Shown here in pieces: positions 30,321 through 38,777 of a stretch of 64,000 nt of DNA. The stretch's first letter is position 1, and each line of letters begins with the position of its first letter. The notes under the pieces were generated by a model that saw nothing but the letters and a program-made list of their open reading frames with translations, was not told where the DNA came from and searched no databases. Origin of the DNA: Pseudomonas sp. SID14000 (GTDB lineage: Bacteria; Pseudomonadota; Gammaproteobacteria; Pseudomonadales; Pseudomonadaceae); contig NZ_NFZQ01000011.1 of assembly GCF_002165135.1 (NCBI RefSeq), positions 1 to 64,000 of the forward strand, written 5' to 3'. The translations under genes were made by a program, and so were the position numbers.

Positions 30321-31991
30321 ATGAGCCTGCAACTGAACTTTGCCCAGGCCAGCGCCACCGGGCCGCGCGAGGAAAACCAGGACGCCCTGCGCCTGGTTAC
30401 CCCCGCGCCGGAGCTGGCCGCCAGCAAGGGTTACCTGTTCGCCCTCGCCGACGGCGTCAGCCACTGTGCCGATGGCGGCCTGGCAGCCCGTGCCAGCCTG
30501 CAGGCACTGGCCCTGGACTACTACGCCACCCCCGCGACCTGGAGCGTGGCCCAGGCCCTCGACCGCCTGCTGCTGGCGCAGAACCGCTGGCTGCGCGCCC
30601 AAGGCAGCGGTCAGCCATTGCTGACCACCCTCAGCGCGCTGGTGCTGCGTGGCCGACGCTTTACCTTGGCCCACGTAGGCGACTGCCGCGTGTACCGCTG
30701 GCACGCCGGGCGCCTGCAGTGCCTGAGCGAAGACCATGTGTGGGACCAGCCCGGCATGCAGCATGTGCTGAAGCGCGCGCTGGGCCTGGACCAGCACCTG
30801 CTGGTGGATTATCTGGAAGGCGAGTTGCAGCCGGGCGAGAGTTTCCTGCTACTGAGCGATGGCGTATGGGCCAGCCTGGGCGACCGGCACATCCAGGCGG
30901 TGCTGCGCGAACAACCCGACCTGCAACTGGCCGTCGATACCCTGGTCGCCAGCGCGCATCTCAACGGCAGCCAGGACAACGCCAGTGCCTTGCTGGTGCA
31001 GGTCGAGCAACTGGGCGCGGCCAACCTGGGCGATACCCTGGCGCAGCTGCAGCAATGGCCGGTACCCGGCCCGCTGCACGAGGGCCAGATAATCGATGGC
31101 TGGCAAACCGAAAAGCTGCTTTCGCACAGCCGCCAGTCGCTGCTATATCGGGTGCGCGACGGCCAAGGTCAAGCCTGGCTGTTGAAAACCCTGCCCGCCA
31201 CGCGCGAGCAGGAACCCGGCGCGGCGCAAGGGCTGTTGCTGGAAGAGTGGTTCCTGCGCCGGGTCGCTGGCCGGCACTTCCCCGAACTGCACGCCGCCAG
31301 CCAGCGCCAGCACCTGTACTACGTGATGCGCGAATATCCCGGCCAGAGCCTGGCGGCGCTGCTGGCCGAGCATGGCCCGCTGCCCGTGCCGCAGTGGCTG
31401 GAAATGGCCCGGCAACTGCTGCAAGCGGTCGGCGTGCTGCACCGGCGCAACTTGCTGCACCGCGACATCAAGCCGGAGAACCTGCACCTGGGCAGCGATG
31501 GCCAGTTGCGCCTGCTGGACTTCGGCCTGGCCTACTGCCCAGGCCTGTCCGAAGACCCGCTGCACGAGTTGCCGGGCACTCCGTCATACATTGCCCCGGA
31601 AGCGTTCGACGGCCAGCCACCCAGCCCACGCCAGGACCTGTATGCCGTGGGCGTGACGCTGTACCACCTGCTGACCGGGCACTACCCGTACGGCGAGGTG
31701 GAAGCCTTCCAGCGCCCGCGCTTCGGCCAGCCGGTCAACGCCGCACGCTACCGCCCCGACCTGCCGGAATGGCTGCAGCACAACCTGCAGCAAGCGCTGG
31801 CAGCCGACCCGGCGCAGCGCTTCGAAACCGCCGAACACTGGTTGCTGCTGCTCGAACGTGGCGAACGCCTGGAACTGCCAAGCCGGCCACGGCCGTTGCT
31901 GGAGCGCGAGCCGTTGAAGGTCTGGCGCACCCTGGCCCTGCTGTCGTTGCTGTTCAACCTGATATTGCTGCTCACCCTGATCAAGGGCTGA
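30321..31991 (+). CDS. Bifunctional PP2C-like phosphatase / Ser-Thr protein kinase
   Basis: 556 residues combining opposing activities in one chain. N-terminal PP2C (~5-235) has the metal-binding acidic motifs REENQDAL, ALADGVS, LLSDGVW and GSQDNAS. A Hanks-type kinase follows (~255-515) with Lys289, HRDIKPEN (Asp382), DFG (Asp400) and TPSYIAPEA; its glycine loop is degenerate. A single hydrophobic helix near the C-terminus (~532-552) anchors it to the membrane. The same fusion accompanies nitrate transport genes in other pseudomonads, suggesting a regulatory role in nitrate uptake or assimilation, but its target is unknown. Confidence 0.88.
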   Translation: MSLQLNFAQASATGPREENQDALRLVTPAPELAASKGYLFALADGVSHCADGGLAARASLQALALDYYATPATWSVAQALDRLLLAQNRWLRAQGSGQPLLTTLSALVLRGRRFTLAHVGDCRVYRWHAGRLQCLSEDHVWDQPGMQHVLKRALGLDQHLLVDYLEGELQPGESFLLLSDGVWASLGDRHIQAVLREQPDLQLAVDTLVASAHLNGSQDNASALLVQVEQLGAANLGDTLAQLQQWPVPGPLHEGQIIDGWQTEKLLSHSRQSLLYRVRDGQGQAWLLKTLPATREQEPGAAQGLLLEEWFLRRVAGRHFPELHAASQRQHLYYVMREYPGQSLAALLAEHGPLPVPQWLEMARQLLQAVGVLHRRNLLHRDIKPENLHLGSDGQLRLLDFGLAYCPGLSEDPLHELPGTPSYIAPEAFDGQPPSPRQDLYAVGVTLYHLLTGHYPYGEVEAFQRPRFGQPVNAARYRPDLPEWLQHNLQQALAADPAQRFETAEHWLLLLERGERLELPSRPRPLLEREPLKVWRTLALLSLLFNLILLLTLIKG

Positions 31992-32018
31992 ACGCACCTT
32001 GCCGATGAGGAAACCCTG

Positions 32019-32759
32019 ATGAACGCGAAAGTCTGGTTGGTTGGTGCTGGCCCAGGTGACCCTGAACTGCTCACTCTCAAGGCTGTACGCGCCTTGCAGC
32101 AAGCCGCTGTGGTGATGATCGACGATCTGGTCAACCCGGCGGTGCTGGAGCATTGCCCACAGGCCCGGGTGATTGCCGTGGGCAAGCGCGGCGGCTGCCG
32201 CTCTACCCCGCAAGCCTTCATCCAGCGCCTGATGCTGCGCCATGCGCGGCAAGGACGCTGCGTGGTGCGACTAAAGGGCGGTGACCCGTGCATCTTCGGC
32301 CGTGGCGGTGAAGAGGCGCTGTGGCTGCAGGGGCATGGCGTCGAGGTGGAAGTGGTCAACGGCATCACAGCCGGCCTGGCGGGCGCCACGCAATGCGGGA
32401 TTTCCCTGACCTCACGGGGTGTGAGCCGGGGCGTGACACTGGTCACGGCTCATACCCAGGACGACAGTGAACTGAACTGGGCAGCCTTGGCCCAGGGCGG
32501 GACGACGCTGGTGGTGTACATGGGCGTGGCGCGGCTGGAGCAGGTGCGCCAGGGATTGCTGGACGGGGGCATGGCACCGGGGATGCCGGTGGCGATGATC
32601 GAGAATGCCTCGTTGCCGCAGCAGCGGGAGTGCAGGAGCGATGTGCGGGGGATGGTTGAGGATGCGCGAGGGTTTGGCTTGCGTAGCCCGGCGATATTGG
32701 TGATTGGGGAGGTGGTTGGGGGGCAGGTGGCTCGGGAATTGGTGGCAATTGCTGGATGA
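32019..32759 (+). CDS. cobA: Uroporphyrinogen-III C-methyltransferase (SUMT)
   Basis: Transfers two methyl groups from SAM to uroporphyrinogen III, giving precorrin-2 for siroheme (nitrite and sulfite reductases) or cobalamin. 246 residues, full-length stand-alone SUMT, with VGAGPGDPELLT, RLKGGDPCIFGRGGEE and a GITAGLAGA motif. GATGAGGAAACC precedes the ATG. It follows the kinase gene by 27 nt. In P. aeruginosa the nitrite and nitrate reductase genes lie between these two genes; they are missing here. Confidence 0.93.
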   Translation: MNAKVWLVGAGPGDPELLTLKAVRALQQAAVVMIDDLVNPAVLEHCPQARVIAVGKRGGCRSTPQAFIQRLMLRHARQGRCVVRLKGGDPCIFGRGGEEALWLQGHGVEVEVVNGITAGLAGATQCGISLTSRGVSRGVTLVTAHTQDDSELNWAALAQGGTTLVVYMGVARLEQVRQGLLDGGMAPGMPVAMIENASLPQQRECRSDVRGMVEDARGFGLRSPAILVIGEVVGGQVARELVAIAG

Positions 32760-32765
32760 TGCGCT

Positions 32766-32810
32766 GCCTGTGCCAGCCCATTCGCGGGTAAACCCGCTCC
32801 CACAGGGATT
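32766..32810. repeat. Single REP element
   Basis: TTCGCGGGTAAACCCGCTCC flanked by CCTGTG...CACAGG, the classic P. putida REP palindrome, in the spacer after cobA. Confidence 0.8.
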
Positions 32811-32854
32811 GTGCATGACCTGAAGGGTGCGACGAACCTGTATCCAGGGCAAAG

Positions 32855-32880
32855 AAAAACCCGGCCGAGGCCGGGTTTTT
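32855..32880. terminator. Bidirectional terminator between cobA and oprF
   Basis: AAAAACCCGGCC-GA-GGCCGGGTTTTT; 12-bp arms with A and T runs on both sides, serving the convergent cobA and oprF transcripts. Confidence 0.93.
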
Positions 32881-32898
32881 CATGAAGCTTCAAACCAA

Positions 32899-33936
32899 TT
32901 ACTTGGCCTGGGCTTCTACCTGAGCTTCAACGCGACGGTTGATAGCGCGGCCTTCTTCGGTGGCGTTGTCGGCAACCGGACGGGTTTCGCCGTAGCCAAC
33001 CGAGTCAACACGGCTGGATTCTACGCCGTACTGCTGGGTCAGGACCTGCTTGACAGCGTTGGCACGACGCTCGGACAGCTTCTGGTTGTAAGCGTCTGGG
33101 CCGACGGAGTCAGTGTGACCTTCCACGGTGGTGGTGGTCTGTGGGTACTGCTTCATGAAGTCAGCCAGGTTCTTGATGTCGCCGTAGCTGTTTGGCTTGA
33201 CGACCGACTTGTCGAAGTCGAACTTGACGTCCAGCTCAACGCGAACGACTTCGGCAACAGCCGGGCAGCCATCAGCGTCAACGGTAACGTTGGCCGGGGT
33301 GTCAGGGCACTTGTCGACGTTGTCGCAAACGCCGTCGTTGTCGGAGTCGGAGCACACTTCGGCAACTGGAGCCGGAGCGGCTTCAGCTTGCTTCGGGCTA
33401 CCGCCGAAGTTCAGACCAACACCAACGGTCGGACCCCACTCGGTGTTGCCGTTGTCGATGTTGTACATGGCTTCAACGCCGGCACGGGCGAAGAACATGT
33501 CGGTGATGTACCACTTGGCGCCAGCGCCAACGTTGGCGAAGGTGGAGTGGTCGCGGCCGCTACGAGTAGCCTGGCCCAGGCTTTCGTGAGCGAAACCGGC
33601 GGAAACGTACGGACGCAGAGCGTCGCCCACGGTACCGAAGTGGTAGGTGGCGTCGAGCTTGGCCTTGGAGCCTTTGATGTCCTTGTTGAAGACTTCACCA
33701 CGAGCGTTGTGGGTCTCGTTGTAGCCGAGGTCCAGGGAAACGTCGTCGGTCAGGAAGTAGCCCAGGCGAACACCAGGATTGGTGCCGTCGTTCTTGAAGT
33801 TACGTTCGCTGTCGTAGTACTGCTTGGTAACGTTGCCTTCGATTTCTACTGCGCCCTGGCCTTGAGCCAGAACGCCGAACGAAGTAGCAGCGACGAGCGA
33901 GCCAATGGCCAAGCCCAAGGTGTTTTTCAATTTCAT
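32899..33936 (-). CDS. oprF: Major outer-membrane porin OprF
   Basis: General porin and structural link between outer membrane and peptidoglycan. 345 residues: signal peptide (cleavage after FGVLA, ~24), 8-stranded beta-barrel (~25-185), a thrombospondin-type-3-like Asp-rich linker with the paired cysteines VCSDSDNDGVCDN, and an OmpA C-terminal domain (~230-340) with TVEGHTDSVG and LSERRANAV for peptidoglycan binding. Strong codon bias fits high expression. It lies downstream of sigX; in pseudomonads oprF is transcribed from a sigma-70 and a SigX promoter in the 111-nt gap. Confidence 0.97.
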   Translation of the reverse strand: MKLKNTLGLAIGSLVAATSFGVLAQGQGAVEIEGNVTKQYYDSERNFKNDGTNPGVRLGYFLTDDVSLDLGYNETHNARGEVFNKDIKGSKAKLDATYHFGTVGDALRPYVSAGFAHESLGQATRSGRDHSTFANVGAGAKWYITDMFFARAGVEAMYNIDNGNTEWGPTVGVGLNFGGSPKQAEAAPAPVAEVCSDSDNDGVCDNVDKCPDTPANVTVDADGCPAVAEVVRVELDVKFDFDKSVVKPNSYGDIKNLADFMKQYPQTTTTVEGHTDSVGPDAYNQKLSERRANAVKQVLTQQYGVESSRVDSVGYGETRPVADNATEEGRAINRRVEAQVEAQAK

Positions 33937-33998
33937 CCGTTAAATCCCCATCTGGTGATAGTTAAGCAGTCCCACCACAATCAAGGGGGACAACTCGA

Positions 33999-34022
33999 CG
34001 GCAAGTCTAGCAGAACTCGCCG
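33999..34022 (-). other. Hairpin in the sigX-oprF spacer
   Basis: CGGCGAGT-N8-ACTTGCCG, 8 bp with one G-T pair, about 65 nt upstream of oprF. It has no T run on the minus strand, so it may stabilise or cap the oprF leader rather than terminate sigX mRNA. Confidence 0.5.
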
Positions 34023-34047
34023 GTTCGTTAGAGATATTTGCATGCCA

Positions 34048-34638
34048 CTAAGTTTCATCGAGGCCGGCAAATTTCTCCCGAAGCTTGTCTAGCGCGCGTT
34101 TGTATCGCATTTTCGTCGCGCTCAGGCCCATGTGCATGATGTCGGCAATTTCCTGAAATTCCAGCTCTGCGACAAAACGCAGCACCAGGATTTCCCGGTC
34201 GATCGGGTTCACATGCACCAGCCATTTGTCCAGCCCGCCTTTTTCTTCCGGCTTTGGAGCCTTGTCTTCGGACGCCTCTTCCACAGGGTCCAGACTCAAG
34301 GCATCCATCAACCGACGTTTACGGCGCTCCTTGCGGTACTGGGTAATGCATTCGTTGTAGGTGATGCTGTAGAGCCAGGTCTTGAACTTGGATTTACCCT
34401 CGAAGTTCTTCAGCCCGTACAGCACTTTCAACATGACTTCCTGACAGACATCGTCCGCGTCACGGTCGTTCCCCAGATAACGCGCACAGACGTTGAACAG
34501 GGTCCGTTGGTAGCGCCGCATGAGCTCCTCATAGGCGCGGGTAACGTGGTACAGCTCCTCATGCGAACGCGCCACCAACTCTTCATCGGTGAGCTCGCGG
34601 GGGTCATAACGCATGGGCGGCGAATGAACTTTATTCAA
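34048..34638 (-). CDS. sigX: ECF sigma factor SigX
   Basis: An extracytoplasmic-function sigma factor controlling membrane fluidity, oprF and fatty-acid genes in pseudomonads. 196 residues from a TTG at 34638, which matches the length of known SigX; an ATG at 34614 is the alternative. Region 2 (ELMRRYQRTLFNVCARYLGN, DADDVCQEVMLKV) and region 4 (ILVLRFVAELEFQEIADIM) are clear, joined by a Lys/Glu-rich linker. No anti-sigma gene is adjacent; regulation through the neighbouring mechanosensitive channel CmpX has been proposed for this conserved cluster. Confidence 0.95.
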   Translation of the reverse strand: MNKVHSPPMRYDPRELTDEELVARSHEELYHVTRAYEELMRRYQRTLFNVCARYLGNDRDADDVCQEVMLKVLYGLKNFEGKSKFKTWLYSITYNECITQYRKERRKRRLMDALSLDPVEEASEDKAPKPEEKGGLDKWLVHVNPIDREILVLRFVAELEFQEIADIMHMGLSATKMRYKRALDKLREKFAGLDET

Positions 34639-34726
34639 AACGGATCTGGCCGACAGTCAGGTCAATGTCGCCGCGCGACCCCGTGGGTCGATTTTCGCGG
34701 CGGCATACATTAACAGCTTTGTGCGG

Positions 34727-35551
34727 TTAGCGGCTATTGACTCGCTGTTCAAGCAGCTCGCGGTTGGACAGCGACACCAGTTCGCCATCATCGGTCAGCA
34801 ACGTCGTCTTGACCGTACCGATTTCCTCGATATGCCCTTCGACCTCTCCAATCCGCACCTGCTGGCCTACCTGGTACAGCTCACGCACGTAGATACCGGC
34901 CAGGATCTGCCCGGCGATTTCGCGGCTGCCAAGGCCCATTGCCAGGGCAACGGCCAGACCAACGGTAATCAGCCCGATCACGATCACATGGTTCAGCAGG
35001 TCGGTTTTCACCTCCAGCTGGCTGATGGCCACCGAAATGCTGATGATGATCACCAGACCCTGGGTGATACGCCCCAGACCTGCCGAGTATTCCAGGCCGA
35101 TGCCTTCGGCAGCGCCGCGCACCAGGCCGTTGGCCACCTGGGCCAGCAACACACCGGCCAGCAGCACCAGGGCTGCGCCGAACACCTTCGGCAGGTACAG
35201 GGCGAGCATGTCGAGGGTTGCCGAAACCCGCTCCAGGCCTAGCGATTCGGCGGCCGAGACCAGGAAGATGAGCAGCACGAACCAATAGACGACCTTACCG
35301 ATCAGGGTCGAGATCGGCACCTGGATGCCGACCCGGCCGAGCATCTTGGTCAGGCCGGTACCGGCCATGAGGCGGTCCAGGCCGAACTTGGCGAGCAGTT
35401 TGGACAGCAACGTGTCGAGCAGCTTGGCCACCACGAAACCGAGCAGCACCACGACCAGCGCACCGAACAGGTTGGGGATGAAGTTCGCTACCTTGGTCCA
35501 AAGGGCAGTCATGGCAGTGACCAGGCTCTGGGTCCAGAGATCGAGTTCCAT
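34727..35551 (-). CDS. cmpX: Mechanosensitive ion channel CmpX (MscS superfamily)
   Basis: 274 residues from ATG 35551 with about five hydrophobic helices and a C-terminal MscS-type beta domain (GREIAGQILAGIYVRELYQVGQQVRIGEVEGHIEEIG). CmpX is a conserved pseudomonad protein linked to osmotic shock response and SigX activity. It starts 2 nt after the crfX stop, so the pair is translationally linked, and precedes sigX. Confidence 0.92.
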   Translation of the reverse strand: MELDLWTQSLVTAMTALWTKVANFIPNLFGALVVVLLGFVVAKLLDTLLSKLLAKFGLDRLMAGTGLTKMLGRVGIQVPISTLIGKVVYWFVLLIFLVSAAESLGLERVSATLDMLALYLPKVFGAALVLLAGVLLAQVANGLVRGAAEGIGLEYSAGLGRITQGLVIIISISVAISQLEVKTDLLNHVIVIGLITVGLAVALAMGLGSREIAGQILAGIYVRELYQVGQQVRIGEVEGHIEEIGTVKTTLLTDDGELVSLSNRELLEQRVNSR

Positions 35552-35553
35552 AT

Positions 35554-35826
35554 TCAATCGGCCTTATCTGCTTTGCTGCCGTTGGCAGCGTTGCGGGAGG
35601 AGTGTCGACGCACCGGCGCCACATGCGCCGCGCCATTGTTCACGGCGATCAGCAGCGCCTGGCTCCAACGGCCAAGCAGGCTGAACAGATCACCCGCACC
35701 AACCTGGCGGTTGGCGGTTTTCAGCACGCGACCCAGGCAAGCGGCGTCGTCCCGGTCATCCCGGTCATTGCCGGAGGGTGACGCCTTGAGCAGGTCGCGC
35801 AGGGATTCTTCAAACGGATCGTGCAT
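35554..35826 (-). CDS. crfX: Small conserved protein CrfX
   Basis: 90 residues from ATG 35826 (GAGG upstream). Sequence is polar with a short central hydrophobic helix and a charged C-terminus; no domain is recognisable. The identity rests on the invariant cmpX-crfX arrangement next to sigX and oprF in pseudomonads, where it is described as a small regulator-like protein of unknown mechanism. The stop lies 2 nt before cmpX. Confidence 0.75.
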   Translation of the reverse strand: MHDPFEESLRDLLKASPSGNDRDDRDDAACLGRVLKTANRQVGAGDLFSLLGRWSQALLIAVNNGAAHVAPVRRHSSRNAANGSKADKAD

Positions 35827-35948
35827 GGGCACCTCGCGCAGTGTCAGTCAGAGACGAGATGGCCGGGCGATGGGTCACACATCGCATTGGGACGAATGTT
35901 TCAAAATGAATGCGTGCCCGCGAAGAGGCCAGAACAGGCAGAACATTT

Positions 35949-36944
35949 CTAGACCCACCGCAACCGCCGGAACAGCCACCACTGCCCCACCGCCAGCCCC
36001 AGCACGACGATGCAGGCAAACAGGAAGCCATAGGGGTTTTCCGCTCCCGGAATGCCACCGACATTGATGCCCAGCAGCCCGGTGATGAAGCTCATGGGCA
36101 GGAAAATGCAAGTGATGATGCCGAAGCGGTACATGGTGCGGTTCATCCGCTCGCTGCGCCGGCGATCCTGGCTTTCCAGCACCAGCGCGGCCCGCTCGCG
36201 GGTCAGTTCCAGCTCTTCGAGGTAGCGGATCAGGCTGTTGTTCAGCTCGTTCCAGTAATCGGCGTCGGCATCGACGAACCAGCTCCATTTATTGCGCGAA
36301 AGCTGGGCGTAGATCTCCCGCTGGGGGGCAAGAAAACGCCGTAGACCAGCGGCACGCCGGCGGATCTGCTGCAGGCTGCCGTTCTCCGGGGTGTACCGTT
36401 CGTCGGATTCGACCTTTTCTTCTTCCAAATCGACCAGCTCGGACAGGTCGCTGACCAGCCCCTGCACCTTTTCGGTCAGCAGTTCGCCCATCAGCAGCAA
36501 TAGCTCGGAGGCCGATTTCGGGCCCCTGCCCTCTTCGAGCTGCTGGAGAATCTCGTCACTGGCGCGCAACGGCCGCAGGCGCAGCGAGATGACCCGCTGC
36601 GCCTCGGCGAAGATGCGTACCGAGACCATGTCTTCGGGCTCTGCACCCGGGTTGAGGTTGACCCCACGCAGGAACAGCAACAGCTGTTCATCGGCCATGG
36701 GTAGCAGGCGCGGCCGGGTGTTTTCTTCCAGCAGCAGCTCGCAGGCGAACGCACTCAGGCCGCTGTCGCGCAGCAGCCAGGTGCGGGTTTGCGGATGGCT
36801 GCGGTCCCAGTGCAGCCACAGGCTCTGCTCGGGTTGCAGTTGCAGGCTGTCCAGCTCGGTACGGGCAATCGAGCGCGCGCCGCCTTTGCCATCGAGCACC
36901 AGGGCGTGTACCAGCCCCCACTGCGCGTTGTCGTCCTCGAACAT
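35949..36944 (-). CDS. zntB: Zinc transporter ZntB (CorA-like family)
   Basis: An inner-membrane Zn2+ transporter of the 2-TM-GxN family. 331 residues from ATG 36944 with GGAG upstream: a large cytoplasmic N-terminal funnel domain (~1-265) and two C-terminal helices (~270-330), with GINVGGIPG as the signature loop between them (G-x-N then ZntB-type GGIPG). E. coli ZntB uses a proton gradient for zinc import. It follows rraA on the same strand with a 27-nt gap and is probably cotranscribed. Confidence 0.9.
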   Translation of the reverse strand: MFEDDNAQWGLVHALVLDGKGGARSIARTELDSLQLQPEQSLWLHWDRSHPQTRTWLLRDSGLSAFACELLLEENTRPRLLPMADEQLLLFLRGVNLNPGAEPEDMVSVRIFAEAQRVISLRLRPLRASDEILQQLEEGRGPKSASELLLLMGELLTEKVQGLVSDLSELVDLEEEKVESDERYTPENGSLQQIRRRAAGLRRFLAPQREIYAQLSRNKWSWFVDADADYWNELNNSLIRYLEELELTRERAALVLESQDRRRSERMNRTMYRFGIITCIFLPMSFITGLLGINVGGIPGAENPYGFLFACIVVLGLAVGQWWLFRRLRWV

Positions 36945-36971
36945 CAAAGCTCCATCAGTGCGGCCGCCGCA

Positions 36972-37463
36972 TCACGCGGGCATTTTCAGCGGACTTGGCG
37001 AGACCAGCACACCATTGTTGTCGGCATACACGTACTCGCCCGGGCGGAAGGTCACCCCGGCGAAGGTCACTGGCACGTTGAGGTCGCCGATGCCGCGCTT
37101 GTCGGTCTTCATCGGGTGGCTGGCCAGGGCCTGCACGCCGACGTCGGTCTGGATCAGCACGTCGACGTCACGCACGCAGCCGTAAATCACCAGGCCTTCC
37201 CAGCCGTTCCTGGCAGCCTTTTCGGCGAGCATGTCGCCGAGCAGCGCACGGCGCAGCGAGCCACCACCATCGACGACCAGGACCTTGCCCTTGCCATCGA
37301 GCTCGACTTGCTCCTTGACCAGCGAGTTGTCTTCGAAGCACTTGATGGTGACGATCTGGCCGCCGAACGAGTCGCGGCCGCCAAAATTGCTGAACATCGG
37401 TTCCAGCACCTGCACCAGGTCGGGGTAGGCGTCACACAGGTCGGGCGTTACGTAATGCTGCAT
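36972..37463 (-). CDS. rraA: Regulator of ribonuclease E activity RraA
   Basis: Binds and inhibits RNase E in E. coli, shifting mRNA turnover; RraA-like folds also include HMG/CHA aldolases. 163 residues, the usual size, with the trimer core motifs GDMLAEKAARNGWEGLVIYG and VRDVDVL. GGAGCTTCCC precedes the ATG at 37463. In several pseudomonads this protein has been considered as an aldolase-like enzyme; the length and lack of extensions favour RraA here. Confidence 0.9.
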   Translation of the reverse strand: MQHYVTPDLCDAYPDLVQVLEPMFSNFGGRDSFGGQIVTIKCFEDNSLVKEQVELDGKGKVLVVDGGGSLRRALLGDMLAEKAARNGWEGLVIYGCVRDVDVLIQTDVGVQALASHPMKTDKRGIGDLNVPVTFAGVTFRPGEYVYADNNGVLVSPSPLKMPA

Positions 37464-37561
37464 GGGAAGCTCCTGTCAGTCACAACGAAAGCGGGTATCG
37501 CCCAAGGCTACACCGTAGAGCCCATTGCAGTCATCCGGGACCAGGCAGTCAGTTGTGTTTT

Positions 37562-37673
37562 GCCTGTACCGGCCTCTTCGCGGGTAAACCCGCTCCCACA
37601 GAGTCCTCACTGCACTCGAACCCGGTGGAGTTCCTGTGGGAGCGGGTTTACCCGCGAAGAGGCCAGCACAGGC
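37562..37673. repeat. Inverted pair of REP elements
   Basis: Two 40-nt copies (37562-37601 and 37634-37673) in opposite orientation with a single mismatch, each containing CTCTTCGCGGGTAAACCCGC or its complement, lie between rraA and the hydrolase gene. Confidence 0.88.
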
Positions 37674-37682
37674 GCAACCCAT

Positions 37683-38675
37683 TCAACCGACGGGCACAGG
37701 CTCCGCCACCACCGTGGATGCATGCACCGGCACCAGCGGGTCACGCAGCCAACGCTCCACCAGCGGCCACACCTGCACCTGCGCGGCCTTGCTCACCAGC
37801 ATGTCGACATGCCCGAACGCCTCGAACCCTTCCTCGGGGCCCAACCGCAGAAACTGCTTTCGCTCGCCGCCCAACTGCTCGAACAGCTTGCGGCAGGCCC
37901 AAACCGGGTCCTGGAAGTCCCCTGCACCGGCCACCGCCAGCAGCGGCACGTCAACCTCGGCCAGCCCGGCCCACCAGTCGCCCTGCTTGTCGCCAAAGCG
38001 CCCGAACAGGCCATGCCAGCGCATGCTTTCCAGGGCCAGGCCGATCGGTTCATCCTCCGGCCCGCGCTTGAAACGCGGCCCGGAAATCTGCCCCCAGCGC
38101 TTGAGCAGCAGCTTCGCCCCCCAGGCCAGCGGCGGCACCTTCAGCGGCCAGTACACACGGCTGACCTGGGTGCCGAACAGCGCCACGCTGGCCACCTGCC
38201 CGGCAGCCAGATAACCACCGCCCAGCGCTGCCGCCAGGGTCGTCCCCCCCAGGGAATGGCCGATCCAGTGCGGCGCCTGGCCCGATTGCTCGTGCACGAA
38301 CGCGGCAATCAGCGGCAGGTCATCACGGGCATACACGGCAACGCTGTTGTGCTTCCAGTCATGATTGCGCGGCGACAGCCCGTGGCCGCGCATTTCCGGG
38401 ATCCACACATCGAACCCGGCGCGCGCGAGATAGGCCCCCAGGCCAACCCCTTTGGGCGAATACCAGAAGCGCCGGTTGGAGAAGCTGCCGTGCAGGAGAA
38501 TGACCGGCACACCCTGGGCCTGGCCCTGATCAGCCAGTCCCAGGCGGGTGACAGCCAGCTCGACGCTGGGGTCAGGGCCGTTGCCGGCCTTGATCCGGTA
38601 CACGTCTTCGCTGAGGTCGCCGCGGCGTTCGGCACTGAGCAGGGCCACGGGGAATAGAGTGCTGCTGCTTTGCAT
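37683..38675 (-). CDS. Alpha/beta-hydrolase (lipase/esterase-like)
   Basis: 330 residues from ATG 38675; no signal peptide. The nucleophile elbow GHSLGG, oxyanion segment LLHGSFSNRRFW and MRGHGLS, and a late FGHVDMLV histidine complete the hydrolase pattern. It resembles the lipase-like proteins seen next to ppsA and rraA in the P. putida group; substrate is unknown. The upstream hairpin reading from ppsA separates it from that gene, so it may have its own promoter. Confidence 0.8.
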   Translation of the reverse strand: MQSSSTLFPVALLSAERRGDLSEDVYRIKAGNGPDPSVELAVTRLGLADQGQAQGVPVILLHGSFSNRRFWYSPKGVGLGAYLARAGFDVWIPEMRGHGLSPRNHDWKHNSVAVYARDDLPLIAAFVHEQSGQAPHWIGHSLGGTTLAAALGGGYLAAGQVASVALFGTQVSRVYWPLKVPPLAWGAKLLLKRWGQISGPRFKRGPEDEPIGLALESMRWHGLFGRFGDKQGDWWAGLAEVDVPLLAVAGAGDFQDPVWACRKLFEQLGGERKQFLRLGPEEGFEAFGHVDMLVSKAAQVQVWPLVERWLRDPLVPVHASTVVAEPVPVG

Positions 38676-38692
38676 AAGGTTGCTTGGTGCAC

Positions 38693-38728
38693 AAAAAAGG
38701 GCGGGATCCATTGCTGGAGCTCGCCCTG
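38693..38728 (-). terminator. Candidate terminator after ppsA
   Basis: On minus, GGGCG...CGCCC with an interrupted CTCCA/TGGAT inner stem is followed by six T residues, about 50 nt after the ppsA stop and just ahead of the hydrolase start. Confidence 0.6.
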
Positions 38729-38777
38729 GAAATAACCAGGCGGAGGTACGCCAGACGTACCCCCGCATTTTACTGCA

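Noticed and set aside
29735..32008. Very long plus-strand open frame (757 codons) across the transporter, kinase and cobA boundary
   Set aside because: Another frame of high-GC genes; composition is Arg/Ala/Pro-rich and it crosses the real stops and starts of three recognised genes.
36789..38657. 622-codon plus-strand frame opposite zntB, rraA and the hydrolase
   Set aside because: Crosses REP repeats and three recognised genes on the other strand; a high-GC artefact.
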